A stretch of DNA of 64,000 nucleotides from NCBI GenBank assembly GCA_963669155.1, contig OZ022576.1:10810941-10874940 (forward strand), in the 5' to 3' direction. Positions within the stretch are counted from its first letter, which is position 1, and every line of letters starts with the position of its first letter. The notes beneath the pieces are model-generated. The model made no database searches, was not told where the DNA came from, and saw nothing but the letters and a program-made list of their open reading frames with translations. Positions 24,401 to 33,620 of the stretch are shown one piece after another. The DNA is from Arbacia lixula. Lineage: Eukaryota; Echinodermata; Echinoidea; Arbacioida; Arbaciidae. Made by a program: the position numbers and the translations under genes.

Positions 24401-27400
24401 TCTTCTAAATTTAAACACATGTTTGGTATCGCAATTCTCATCATTACTGAATATTATTCGCAGTGCATTTACATGAGCATGTGAAAGAGAGAGAGGGGGG
24501 GGGGCAGATATAGAAAGAGAAAGAGAGAGAGAGAGAGGGAGGGAGAGGGGGGAGGAGAGAGAGAGAGAGAGGGGGAGAGATGGAGAAAGAGAGAGGGGGG
24601 AGGAGACAGAGAGAAGGGGGGGGGGGGTGGAGAGAGAAAGAGAGAGGGAGAGAGAGAAGGAGCTAGACAAAGAGAAAGAGACAGGCAAATGGGAAGAGCA
24701 TAAATGAGAGAGGGAGATAGGCAAAGACAGTGAAAGAAAGAACAATATCTCAAAGAATTGGACAGATATTTCTCTTTTTCTTTTTTAGAGTACTTAATTA
24801 ATATTCAGGCGTCATTATTACACAAGCTTGTGTCAGCATGACTTGCATAAAACTGAAGCTTGTAATTATGCAACTGAAGGTTCAGTGAGACAGATGCGTT
24901 GATTAGAGCACCCGCTATCGCTTCATCAAATATGCATAAGATTAGCTTTATATCTTTAGAGTAAACTACATTTGAGATTAAATTTGGACTGTGGGTTCAC
25001 CTACAGTTGAAACAATTTAGGCTGAAATTAAATTTGTTTGAATGTACATCTGCATACTGCACTTCATGGTTATTTCCTTTTCAATGCCGCCCAGTAATGT
25101 AGAGTCTCTGTATTATAAGATGCATTAATTAGAATGTCTTACCATTAATAGTCTCATTGGCACAGTAGTACAGGTATTCTGCTTCGGGATCTAACTCCCA
25201 GGTCTCAGGAGGGGCGATTGCTGTAACAGGCAAGAGAAAAAATAAAGAATATACAGACTTTGAAAATGAAAAATTGTCATAATTAAGTCAAGTTAAGCAC
25301 ACAAAGTAATAAAGATTCATGTGTGGATATCTGCAATAACGGGCTGGATTAGGGTCTGAATTTGAAGACTACAGCACAGTTCCCAGCACTCCCACACTGT
25401 CATGTCAATGAGTGGTCTTTCAAGGGCACACATGACTCACTAGAGGGTACATGCCTGCACTTCATGGCACACACAATATCTACTCTTCAAAGTGTCTGAA
25501 TTCAAAGACTAGCCCCCACTTCTTGAATGAGTGATCAAGGAAGGTCACAGCAGAATGCACATGTGCACAATCCATGGTCGTAGTAGCAGCAGTGCTAACT
25601 ATGGTCATGCACAAAGACCAATGATGTGAGTGGAAATATCCACTAACTCAGAAGTGTATCACACACTAGGGTAGAATATCATCTGGATAGGCCTAGATGT
25701 GTATTTCTATGAAACTTCCTACATGCACACTTGTACGTACATCACATGTACATGTACATGAAGATGGTGAATGATCTTAACAATTAGTTTCCTATACAAG
25801 CACATCTATAATATACTTTTGTACTTATTCTACTGGTGTGGATATTTCTCATATTCCTCATCCCATAATGTTCTTTGTAATGTTATGAATATCTATAAGC
25901 CATTTTCTTTTAATTGGGGTTAAAGTTACCACTTCTTACTGGACACTGTGAGGTGCCAAAACAGTATAAAGAATTGATGCAAAATGAAACGATTGATCAG
26001 CATTATGAAGCCTAGCAATTTTTTTGCTTCAGAAAAAGTATTGAATTAATCATGACATATTTGAATGCTTTCTGTGTGTTTTTTTGTGTTTCATCTTAAA
26101 ATTCTCTTTAATATTTTTTCTATTTTCGATGTTTGCCAATTTTCTTTGTAGAGAGGAATCATGGGTGATCTGTCAAAAGATGTCTGTCTAGTAGTAGGTA
26201 CCATTACGTCATGTACATGTATGTGGTGACAATGTTTGTGTCCTACAGTGCATGTTTAGCACTTTTAGAGTACACTCTTCATTTGGACAAGTCCTTTGGG
26301 ATGTCACAGATTTGTCAATCAATTTCATTGAAATAGCACCTCCTGTTGTGTACAAATACATTTTAACCATATCTCATTTGCCACCCCCTTCCTTATGCAA
26401 GAAATAAAGCCACCTCATAAAACCCAAGCATGCTGAGCGCTATTATGTAACAGGTCAAAGGGTGTGCTATTCATGCATCACCCCATATTAGGGAGCTGCT
26501 GAGATACACAATGGCTGACCCTTCTGCTGAGTGAGCCACGGCACCGCCCAGTTTATCCATATTAGGGGTACTGATCCTAGACACACTGGCCTATTGCACG
26601 CTTCCTCAGGCTGGCTCCTTCCATATTAGGATTCAATCACAATGTACAAGAGCATGGTACATAGTGTGTGTATGTGCGCATGCATGTGTGTGTGTGTGTG
26701 GTGTACACATGTGGGAGCACAGTGGTAGTACCGTGCAGTATGGTAATGTTGGTACAGTAGAAACTTGTAAACTTTCCGCAAGTTATGCAACTACAGTATG
26801 TGCGTATGTGAGCAATGCACTCTTGATCATATTTTTGAGTTTGAATATAACACTGGATATAACTTGAATGTAATATTTATGATCCAGATCCACATATAAC
26901 ATGAACAAACAATCTTACTACAACAGCCCCAGGGTGCTAAATAACATGTATAATATGCATTGTACACACGTACAATATTCCTTTAGTTTTTGACAACATA
27001 AATCAAATTTGACAGCATAACTCATTAATCATCTTTGACAAGGACAGGTATATATTCGTGTACACTGAACATACTGCCACATGTATGTGTGCATGGACAG
27101 GATTACAGATTTCAACATGATTTGATGTACATAAAATCTTTTGATAAAAGCACAAAGAAAACGAGCATGATTGTAGTTTTCTCTCTCTAACTACATGAAG
27201 GGCACTGTACTTTTTGTTAAATGTGGCATTGTCACACTCTAATACTCAAAAAGTCTCTTTTCAGTCAACAGAATCAACTATATACTCCACAGTTCTCCAC
27301 AGCCAAAAGCAACTCAAGTCTGACGGGTCTGTGTAAAAACTCAATCTTGTCATAGCTAGGAACACACCATACCATACCAGACCATACCATACCATAACAT

Positions 27401-28095
27401 ACCATGCCATAACATAACATACCATACAGTACTTCACATTAAAAATCTTTTTTTTTTTTGAGTAATAGAAACTTACATGTGAATTTGCTGGGCTTGGGGT
27501 AGACCTCCCTCGTTGTTCCGTACTTGAGCCCTTCCTTGGCCGCCTTGGTGGACCAGATGCCTGTGGGGATGTAGTCGGCCTTTTTCCTCTTCAGCAGATT
27601 GAGGGCGACTGCGCTGAACTGGCCACTGCCACCTCCCTGCAGGAACAGGATCTTGTAGTTGTCGGGCACTTTCCTGGGGTGGAAAAAAATTAAACTTTGT
27701 CACTAATGAGACTCTTATGCAATTTTTCCACTTCTTTATTTTCTTGTTTATATTTTACATGTATGATGTGATAACACTTAAGGATCTGTAGACTAGTATT
27801 TAAAAGATAAAACAAGTTCTTCACCTACTAATGTATTTTTGCAGTAAAGCATGGAAAAGGAAATAGGGACACTTACTATCTACGTACTCTACTCTACATT
27901 TTGACAAGATAGACATCAATAAAACAGTTAACTCATTCATACAGTGTGTACATACATCCATGAATCACCAGTATAATACTTGAAATTTCTACATTACCGT
28001 GTCAGATATTGCACTTGCTGTTCCTCGGTGGGATGCATCATTAGTACTGCATTCATCTATTTGTTTAGGTTGTACTAAATTAATGAACTATTTTC

Positions 28096-28132
<37 letters not shown>

Positions 28133-30708
28133 GGGGGGGGGGGGGGGGCTTCTCTCGGATTCAACTTAACAACTCATATTGTTTTGCGGTCAACGAATTT
28201 AAGCACAATCAACATAAAGCATATCTTATAAAACAGACTGAATGGAAAGGAAAATGGGAGAATGGTAGAAAGGTAGAGAAGCAGAAGAAAGAGAATAAGG
28301 GCAATCAAAGAGCAGTAAAAAAATGCAGCACAGACACAAACTGGATACATGTATCACAATCTTACTCATCACTATTAATCTCTGTTCATGTACTTACAGA
28401 AGTTCTCTGACCAATTGTTGGGCATTGGTCAGGATTGCTGTGAATTCAGCTGACCTGTGGCTCATTTCTGCAAAAGAAACGGAGGGGGGAGGGGAATACC
28501 ATTTTAAACAAGGGCAAACTGCAAGCACCTTATGTGAAGGAAATGAGATACTTACAGTGCCAAAAAAACTGGCACAGTACATACCAAGATTTATGATCAT
28601 AAATGGTACAAATGACCTGTTCAATATTATCCATACTACATGTGTTTTCCATAAAGACTGACAGTTCAACTTACACATCTGTACATAATAATTGACAAAT
28701 GAACATACAATCAAATAAGCATTGCCACAAGAGTAGAGGATGTATTATCCCATAAACCCAACCCTTCTATATTTGTTTTTAAAAAACCTTGAAGTACATG
28801 CATGAAAGCACAAATATTTGGCAACATGCCTATCAGAACACTAACGGTACATTAAACTAATATCATTCATTCATGAAAGATTTAGCCATTTGTCCTGCCC
28901 ATGTCTTTGAGTCATTTTTTGAACACGCATTCAGTGCATGGTATGACAATGTGTCACATCATACGTATGAAAGCACCAGACATCTGGCTCTCTAGTCTCT
29001 AAGATTTGTATTCAACTTTTTGAGCATGATGCATTTATCACATATTGCTCTGTATTTTGACTTGATGTATTATGCTCATTCTAACATTGCATGGTTTGTG
29101 ATTAAGAGTGAAATATCATGTATGTATCGGTTATGCAGACATTTGCAGTTATCGTTGCTATTTTATGGGCATGATGTATTAAATAAAATCAAATGAAAAT
29201 AACAATATTTGTGTTTTGGAAGTGTCCACAAGGTTTGCATGATAGCTTAAATCTTTCATTTGATAAGATTTTATCTGAAAAGGGCCGAGACACTTACCCA
29301 TGACTCCATAGCCTAGACCCTGGTAGTTGAGCAGCTCCTTCTGAGCTTTCATCAGGACCTGGTCAACAAAGAGATACATATCTTACATAACACATCAAAT
29401 CATCACATCTTTTTAGATGTTGCTTGTTTAAATACATATCCTAAAAAAACAATAACCAGGAGCATTAAATTGCAATTGACTACAAAATAAACTTCTCCCA
29501 TAGATTCTAATGGCAACTTCCACCGAATGAAACTTGAAAAGAGCATGCCAAGCTGTCTTCATCACAAACTATCTAAAAAAAAAAAAATGCAAAATCTGCA
29601 CGAAATAGGAAGATCATTGAAAAAAAAGCATACATGTAAAATCTACAGAGATGGTGATAAAAAAAAAATTAGCTCTATGATTGTTTAACATGTTACTTTG
29701 TGTGAGATATTTTCTTTTCCTTTGCTCCTCTCATTTACCAACACGAAATTCCATTCAATGTTATAAATTTTCTTCCCTGGCCCTGGGGAAATTCGAATAG
29801 ATATTTTAACAGACAATATGTAATATTGGGCGCAGAGCTGTCCATCTCATGAGTGGTACAGTTTGTAAATTTGAAGATAAAAGAGTACATTGAAGTTGAC
29901 TTAACAGGTCACTAAATGGGCATTTTGTTTACACCAGAGAGATAATGTTTTATTGAGAACGTTCACACTGAAGAAGACACAATTGAACAAGGACGTCTGC
30001 AAGCAAAACAAAGCGATCATTGACCGGTACAATTAGTCAACATTCTCTGTGATCAAATATTGACAAATCAATACAGTGTGTCAACAGGATTATTGAATAT
30101 CTATAGGTTTATGTACATTGTAGCCTACTCTACTCTCCCGACATTGCCCTTGATCTTCATGCATCATTTAAAGATGAATGATGAAAAAAAATATTTTGTA
30201 CCTAATTCAGTGGGAGGGGGGGGGGGGGGGAGGATATCAAAGTAACATTAAAGTGTAGTTGCATACATGTACAGCATGTATCACATCACTTACATGCTAG
30301 ATTATCAGGTAACCTGTTCCTTTAATGTTATAAATGTCTACATATTTTATACACCATACATTTCACAGGGGTTTATTTTCATGAATTTCGCGAGTTGGGT
30401 GCTGTTCACGAATTAAACTGCATGCAAAAATATTAAGTGTGATTCCGAAATGAATATGACGTGTACGCACACATGTACTACTATAGTACTAGTACTCTAC
30501 GATCGTATTTAACCACTTGCGAAATTGTAGAGAAGTCCCAATTCGCGAAAAATTAGACTCGCAAAATAGACAGTATGCATGGTCCATATGTTCAGATAAT
30601 TTGTTTTTTAATTCCTCTTATGAATCATAGTACAGCATAAAATGACTTGATGTCCATGACTGCTTTCTTGTAATAACCTCCACAATAACTAGGAACCTTT
30701 TCACGCAC

Positions 30709-30749
<41 letters not shown>

Positions 30750-30766
30750 CTCTTTATCTTTCTCTC

Positions 30767-30819
<53 letters not shown>

Positions 30820-32063
30820 TCCCTATCCCATGTATCCACTTCCCTGGAGCTGGAAGTAACATGCGATGCCTCAGTGACAGGTAGTTTTCCATTCTTCCCT
30901 AACCTGACGTCTCTCTCTCTCTCTCTCATCAAGAGAGACTCGAGCCGTCATGTTGACAGATGGTCATGTCTGGATTTTATGGAATGCTGTCATAGACAAG
31001 GACAAGGTCACTCATGAGCTTCCACATGTCCTGTGAATTTGCTTCTCAGACTTTGCTCTTTTTTTCAAATATTTATATGCAAGAATGATTTAGAGTTACT
31101 TAAAGCTCCTCTTTTCCATGTCTGCCTACATGTAGATAATATAGTGTAGATTACAGGCTATTAAATTGCCCCGGCTATTGCTAGCTCATTTTGTTTAGGT
31201 TATTAGGGTTAGGCCTTAGGGTACATCACAGTCAGAGTTTTAAAATTACAGCAGCAATAACATTTCATAATAAAAAAAAAGGTTACACTCTTTTAGTTTT
31301 AGCTGTAGCACACACATAAATAATTTGAACAATTTGATTAATAATAATGATTGATTAATAATAACAAATAATTTAAAATGTATCTCTTTATCTTTCCCCA
31401 TAACCAGCGAGAATAACAAATTCAGCAAATATGCACATTTTTTTAAATGGCTCTGAAATCTAATTCTGTGCATCTTGTGCATACAAAACATTTCTCAACC
31501 AAATTCGTCTTAACCGTTCAGCGGAGCGCAGTCGTCCCTGGTCGAAGAGTTAAAATATTCCATGGAATTAACATGTTAAAAATACATGACATATGTCACT
31601 GTATGTGGCATGATTGACTGGTCTAATTATTAATATTAATGAACGTCAACTTTTATTTGTAAAGTTTAGACATAACTCAATTGTTTAAATTGTTTAAATT
31701 GTTCAGATGCTGTGCATTCCGGGCTTTGTTGTAACATGATTTTGCGCGCAAAATAAAAGCATGAATGAATGAATGAACAGAACGGATGTGAACGCAGTCA
31801 CTCACTCAGTAGAAGAGAAAACAAACATTAGCTGCAGCTAAGTGCCGGGTAGTAGACCCGGGTTTGTATCGTTAACTCACCTCATCTGGCAATTTTGCAG
31901 GACCAGCAGCGAAATTACAAACTCGGCTCATGATGTCGTTATTATGGATTCGATGATCTGAAGATAGAACAGACAACCACGGAATACTGGTGTGAAGTAC
32001 TCGGGAGACCTGGGCGGTATAAGATGTTGTCACTCTGGCAGCTTTCGAAAGCAATGTCTGCAT
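21222..32063 (-). CDS. PSAT1: Phosphoserine aminotransferase (complete, ten coding exons)
   Basis: This PLP enzyme converts 3-phosphohydroxypyruvate plus glutamate to phosphoserine and 2-oxoglutarate, the second step of serine synthesis. Exons in transcript order: 31931-31881 (from the internal Met), 29358-29298, 28467-28398, 27673-27477, 25220-25143, 24324-24230, 23651-23482, 22647-22519, 21928-21791, 21462-21222. All phases agree and give 409 residues from the MSRV Met, or 453 from the upstream in-frame Met at 32063. Landmarks are [12 protein letters not shown], the EMSHRS motif, [42 protein letters not shown], the PLP-lysine segment [41 protein letters not shown] and [11 protein letters not shown]. 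Animal PSAT1 is about 370 residues. The extra length is an Asn/Gly/Ser-rich C-terminal tail plus the optional N-terminal extension. Confidence 0.97.
21791..21928 (-). CDS. PSAT1: PSAT1 exon 9
   Basis: The acceptor is ACTTGCAG and the donor is CACAG|GTATGTC. It encodes [19 protein letters not shown] through ALKGH, the small C-terminal domain that closes over the substrate. Confidence 0.96.
22519..22647 (-). CDS. PSAT1: PSAT1 exon 8
   Basis: The acceptor is CTGCAG and the donor is TTCTG|GTGAGTTC. It encodes [16 protein letters not shown] through NSQGFF. Confidence 0.96.
22648..23481 (-). other. PSAT1 intron 7 carrying a large hairpin
   Basis: This 834 bp intron is dominated by the inverted repeat at 23091-23450. 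The remainder is AT-rich and unremarkable. Confidence 0.85.
23091..23450. repeat. 360 bp near-perfect inverted repeat
   Basis: The left arm starts TGCATATACTGTACTGGGAA and the right arm ends TTCCCAGTACAGTATATGC. The arms are about 165-170 bp and meet around a loop of about 20 bases (near 23260-23280) containing GGCCCGAAC. The ends are sharply defined by loss of complementarity. It has no coding capacity and fits a MITE-type fold-back element. Confidence 0.9.
23482..23651 (-). CDS. PSAT1: PSAT1 exon 7 with the PLP lysine
   Basis: The acceptor is TTTATAG and the donor is ATATAG|GTATGTTC. It encodes [16 protein letters not shown]. The Lys in AGAQKN is the Schiff-base residue by family knowledge. 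It continues through [10 protein letters not shown] to NTPPVY. Confidence 0.97.
23652..24229 (-). other. PSAT1 intron 6, nothing recognised
   Basis: AT-rich intronic sequence of 578 bp without repeats or motifs that I can name. Confidence 0.7.
24230..24324 (-). CDS. PSAT1: PSAT1 exon 6
   Basis: The acceptor is TTTCTCAG and the donor is CAAAG|GTGAGC. It encodes [20 protein letters not shown] through RPVDVSK. The CDMSSNF block is strongly conserved in the family. Confidence 0.97.
24325..25142 (-). other. PSAT1 intron 5 with a purine/pyrimidine tract
   Basis: The plus strand at 24480-24740 is almost pure purine (GA repeats and G7-G13 runs), so the transcript strand is CU-rich there. The Ser/Leu/Pro frames over it are artefacts. 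Confidence 0.85.
25143..25220 (-). CDS. PSAT1: PSAT1 exon 5
   Basis: The acceptor is TGTTACAG and the donor is TTAATG|GTAAGAC. It encodes [20 protein letters not shown], the conserved YYCANET block. Confidence 0.96.
26452..26630. promoter_or_regulatory. Three identical CArG boxes plus a DR1-like site
   Basis: CCATATTAGG occurs exactly at 26483-26492, 26557-26566 and 26621-26630. It matches CC(A/T)6GG, the SRF-binding consensus, and is the form known from the c-fos serum response element. A DR1-type nuclear-receptor half-site pair, AGGTCA-A-AGGGTG, lies at 26452-26464. Function is inferred. A cluster of three identical ten-base sites within 150 bp is unlikely by chance unless they come from a local duplication, and the flanking bases do not look duplicated. 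Confidence 0.5.
27366..27430. repeat. (ATACC)n-type pentamer microsatellite
   Basis: Interrupted repeats of CCATA/CCATAACATA, about 65 bp, in PSAT1 intron 4. Confidence 0.85.
27477..27673 (-). CDS. PSAT1: PSAT1 exon 4
   Basis: The acceptor is ACCCCAG and the donor is CACAT|GTAAGT. It encodes [18 protein letters not shown] and [17 protein letters not shown]. The GGGSGQF loop helps to hold the cofactor phosphate in this family. Confidence 0.97.
27674..28397 (-). other. PSAT1 intron 3 with T24-G16 homopolymer junction
   Basis: On the plus strand about 24 T run directly into 16 G (28109-28148). The remainder is AT-rich. Nothing coding is recognised. Confidence 0.75.
28398..28467 (-). CDS. PSAT1: PSAT1 exon 3
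   Basis: The acceptor is TTTTGCAG and the donor is CTTCT|GTAAGTA. It encodes [19 protein letters not shown] and VREL, matching the conserved substrate-contact segment of PSAT. Confidence 0.96.
28468..29297 (-). other. PSAT1 intron 2, nothing recognised
   Basis: AT-rich intron of 830 bp with no repeat or motif that I can name. Confidence 0.7.
29298..29358 (-). CDS. PSAT1: PSAT1 exon 2
   Basis: The acceptor is TTGACCAG and the donor is CATGG|GTAAGTG. It encodes [20 protein letters not shown]. Confidence 0.95.
29359..31880 (-). other. PSAT1 intron 1 with CT microsatellites
   Basis: This 2.5 kb first intron holds a G12 run near 30220 and (CT)n tracts at about 30711-30746, 30773-30815 and 30911-30928. 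No exon or named element is otherwise recognised. Confidence 0.75.
31881..32063 (-). CDS. PSAT1: PSAT1 exon 1 with candidate mitochondrial presequence
   Basis: The conserved start [17 protein letters not shown] begins at 31931 and runs to the donor GATGAG|GTGAGTTAAC. The frame stays open upstream to in-frame Met codons at 32063 and 32183. Both the 32063 and 31931 Met codons have A at -3. From 32063 the 44-residue extension begins [20 protein letters not shown]. It has no acidic residue for its first 34 positions, is Ser/Thr/Arg-rich, and contains RVLHTS, which fits the R-x-L-x-x-S mitochondrial cleavage pattern. The 31931 Met alone would give the usual cytosolic enzyme. Confidence 0.85.
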
Positions 32064-32402
32064 GATCAGCTGATTACCGGTATTTTTCGCACAGTCCTGT
32101 TCGCGCCCAGTACTTTTCCCAGCAAACGAAGGGATAGTCGACCGGCCGCAGCGGCCTGCGATTGGTGGAGCGGCTGCTTGCATCAGAACTCATCCATGCA
32201 AATCCTTGAGCAATCCCGTTCACGTGCAACTCTCATGATAGCAGACTACAGTCTACATGTGCGTATGGATAGTCTCATTAGTGTATAAATTCAGACTCAA
32301 TGTAGAGATTCAAGCGCCGCACCTGTCAACTTAACAGGCAAAGCGTTCGCAAGACCAACGGTATTAACAGAAAAGAGTTTCCAAAACAAACTACGTACGT
32401 CG
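32064..32402. promoter_or_regulatory. Probable PSAT1 promoter, possibly bidirectional
   Basis: A CpG-richer patch lies at 32098-32180 (GGCCGCAGCGGCC). It carries a CCAAT box on the minus strand (ATTGG at 32161-32165) about 100 bp upstream of the outer PSAT1 Met, and it contrasts with AT-rich flanks. Transcription start sites are not determinable here. A candidate divergent exon begins at 32403. Confidence 0.45.
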
Positions 32403-32486
32403 ATGGACCTCGATGAGGAAGCGTGCATTGGAAAACTAGCACAGGCCGACTTTGACAATTTTGATCGACCCATTTACGTGCGTGGG
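32403..32486 (+). CDS. Candidate divergent first exon, unrecognised
   Basis: ATG at 32403 opens 28 codons (MDLDEEACIGKLAQADFDNF, then DRPIYVRG) with mixed GC use. They end at a possible donor CGTGGG|GTGAAG; an alternative donor is AC|GTGCGT. I do not recognise the peptide and found no following exon, so this could be chance. Its position back to back with PSAT1 across a CpG-rich patch is the main reason to list it. Confidence 0.25.
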
Positions 32487-32684
32487 GTGAAGTTTTTCCT
32501 ATATACTATACTGTCATGATTTACTTAATACATAAACTCATTTTAAAACTGCCATTATACTTCCAGTAGGCTACTCGAAATACAAATAAAAATTAAAGTA
32601 CGCGATCATGATTAATGGAATGCAACAATAATATTGGTAACATAATTTTTTTCTATGTTTGTTATCGTGATAATTGTCTTATCC

Positions 32685-32932
32685 AGGGTAGCCTCTTCGG
32701 CGGGCACTGCTCGTCATTAGGGACATGTTATTACCCCATTCACTGGATCAAAGGGGCCTATACTAGCTTCCCTCCAAGGGCACAGAGCAGCTATGTGTCG
32801 CTGAAAAAACACAAGCACGTGGAAGCTGCTGCCTGGGCCGGGTTCGAACCCGTGTCGTCCTTCCCCTTCTGATCGAACTGACGTCACTAGGAATAGTCCA
32901 CTGCACCACATCACGTAAGGGCAGATCATGAC
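32685..32932 (-). mobile_element. tRNA-derived SINE-like sequence
   Basis: On the minus strand an A-box-like TGGTGCAGTGG (32908-32898) is followed by a B-box GGTTCGAACCC core within 32852-32840, the RNA polymerase III internal promoter pattern. The spacing of about 46 bp is wider than in a normal tRNA and no clean cloverleaf is apparent, so it is a degenerate tRNA-headed SINE and not a tRNA gene. Its tail is taken to run to about 32685. Confidence 0.45.
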
Positions 32933-33035
32933 TTAATTAGCTCCCCAACTAGAATACGTTTTTGTTTACCGCCTAATTGTCTAAATGGACACCATCTCTC
33001 ATATCTCGTAGACATTTATATTTTGATCGTTTCGG

Positions 33036-33067
33036 CTGTGGGGGGGGGGGGGGGGGGAGGGGGGGGG
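33036..33067. repeat. Interrupted poly(G) run
   Basis: Nearly 30 G in a row with a single A interruption on the plus strand. Confidence 0.9.
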
Positions 33068-33343
33068 CAAGTCAGCCATAAATGTTGAACATAATACACA
33101 TCATAGACAGCTTTATACATGTATCAGACAAAATTAGCCCATCGGTTCATGTTGATGAGCATAGATTTAATTCAGAACTTGATTTCAGACTGCAGACTAA
33201 GCTACACAAGGTAGCGGTCTATAGAACAAACAGGCGTTGCGCCGGAAATGACAGCCGGGAGTAGAACAACAATCCTTGCAAATAACAAAATTAACTAGAA
33301 ACGATTTTTCTTTTTTTTTCTTTTTTCATTTTGGCTTTGAATA

Positions 33344-33620
33344 TTAAAGGGAAAGTTCATCCCAACTTAAGTTGGATCTTGAAGAAAAAAACGAATTTGT
33401 GAACATTTGACAAAAATCCGTCTAAGGATAACAAAGTTCATGAATTTTCACATTCTGAATTATGTGACGTCACTTGCAAGATACTGTAAGATGTGAAACA
33501 TTTTTTTTTAAAGTTCAATATATTCAAAAGGATATTTAGCTGTGCGTATGACACATCATTAAAAATAATACTTTTACACACACACCTATGTGGAAAAGAT
33601 TTATTCCTTCTTCAAAAACT
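33344..33620. repeat. GACGTCAC fold-back element, copy 2 (truncated)
   Basis: It starts TTAAAGGGAAAGTTCATCCC, contains TGACGTCA at 33465-33472, and shares GTGGAAAAGATTTATTCCTT with the copy at 17.9 kb. The inverted right arm is missing, so it is truncated. Confidence 0.7.

Larger units (their letters stand above)
25221..27476 (-). other. PSAT1 intron 4 with candidate enhancer
   Basis: This 2.26 kb intron carries a CArG-box cluster (26483-26630), GT-rich sequence at about 26664-26705 and an (ATACC)-type pentamer array at about 27366-27430. The rest is AT-rich. Confidence 0.75.

Noticed and set aside
27361..27430. CCATA repeat array considered as a CRISPR-like or telomere-like array
   Set aside because: It is an interrupted pentamer microsatellite with no spacers and does not match TTAGGG.
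32840..32910. Possible functional tRNA gene
   Set aside because: A- and B-box words are present but the spacing is too wide and no acceptor stem or anticodon arm pairs convincingly. A SINE head is more likely.
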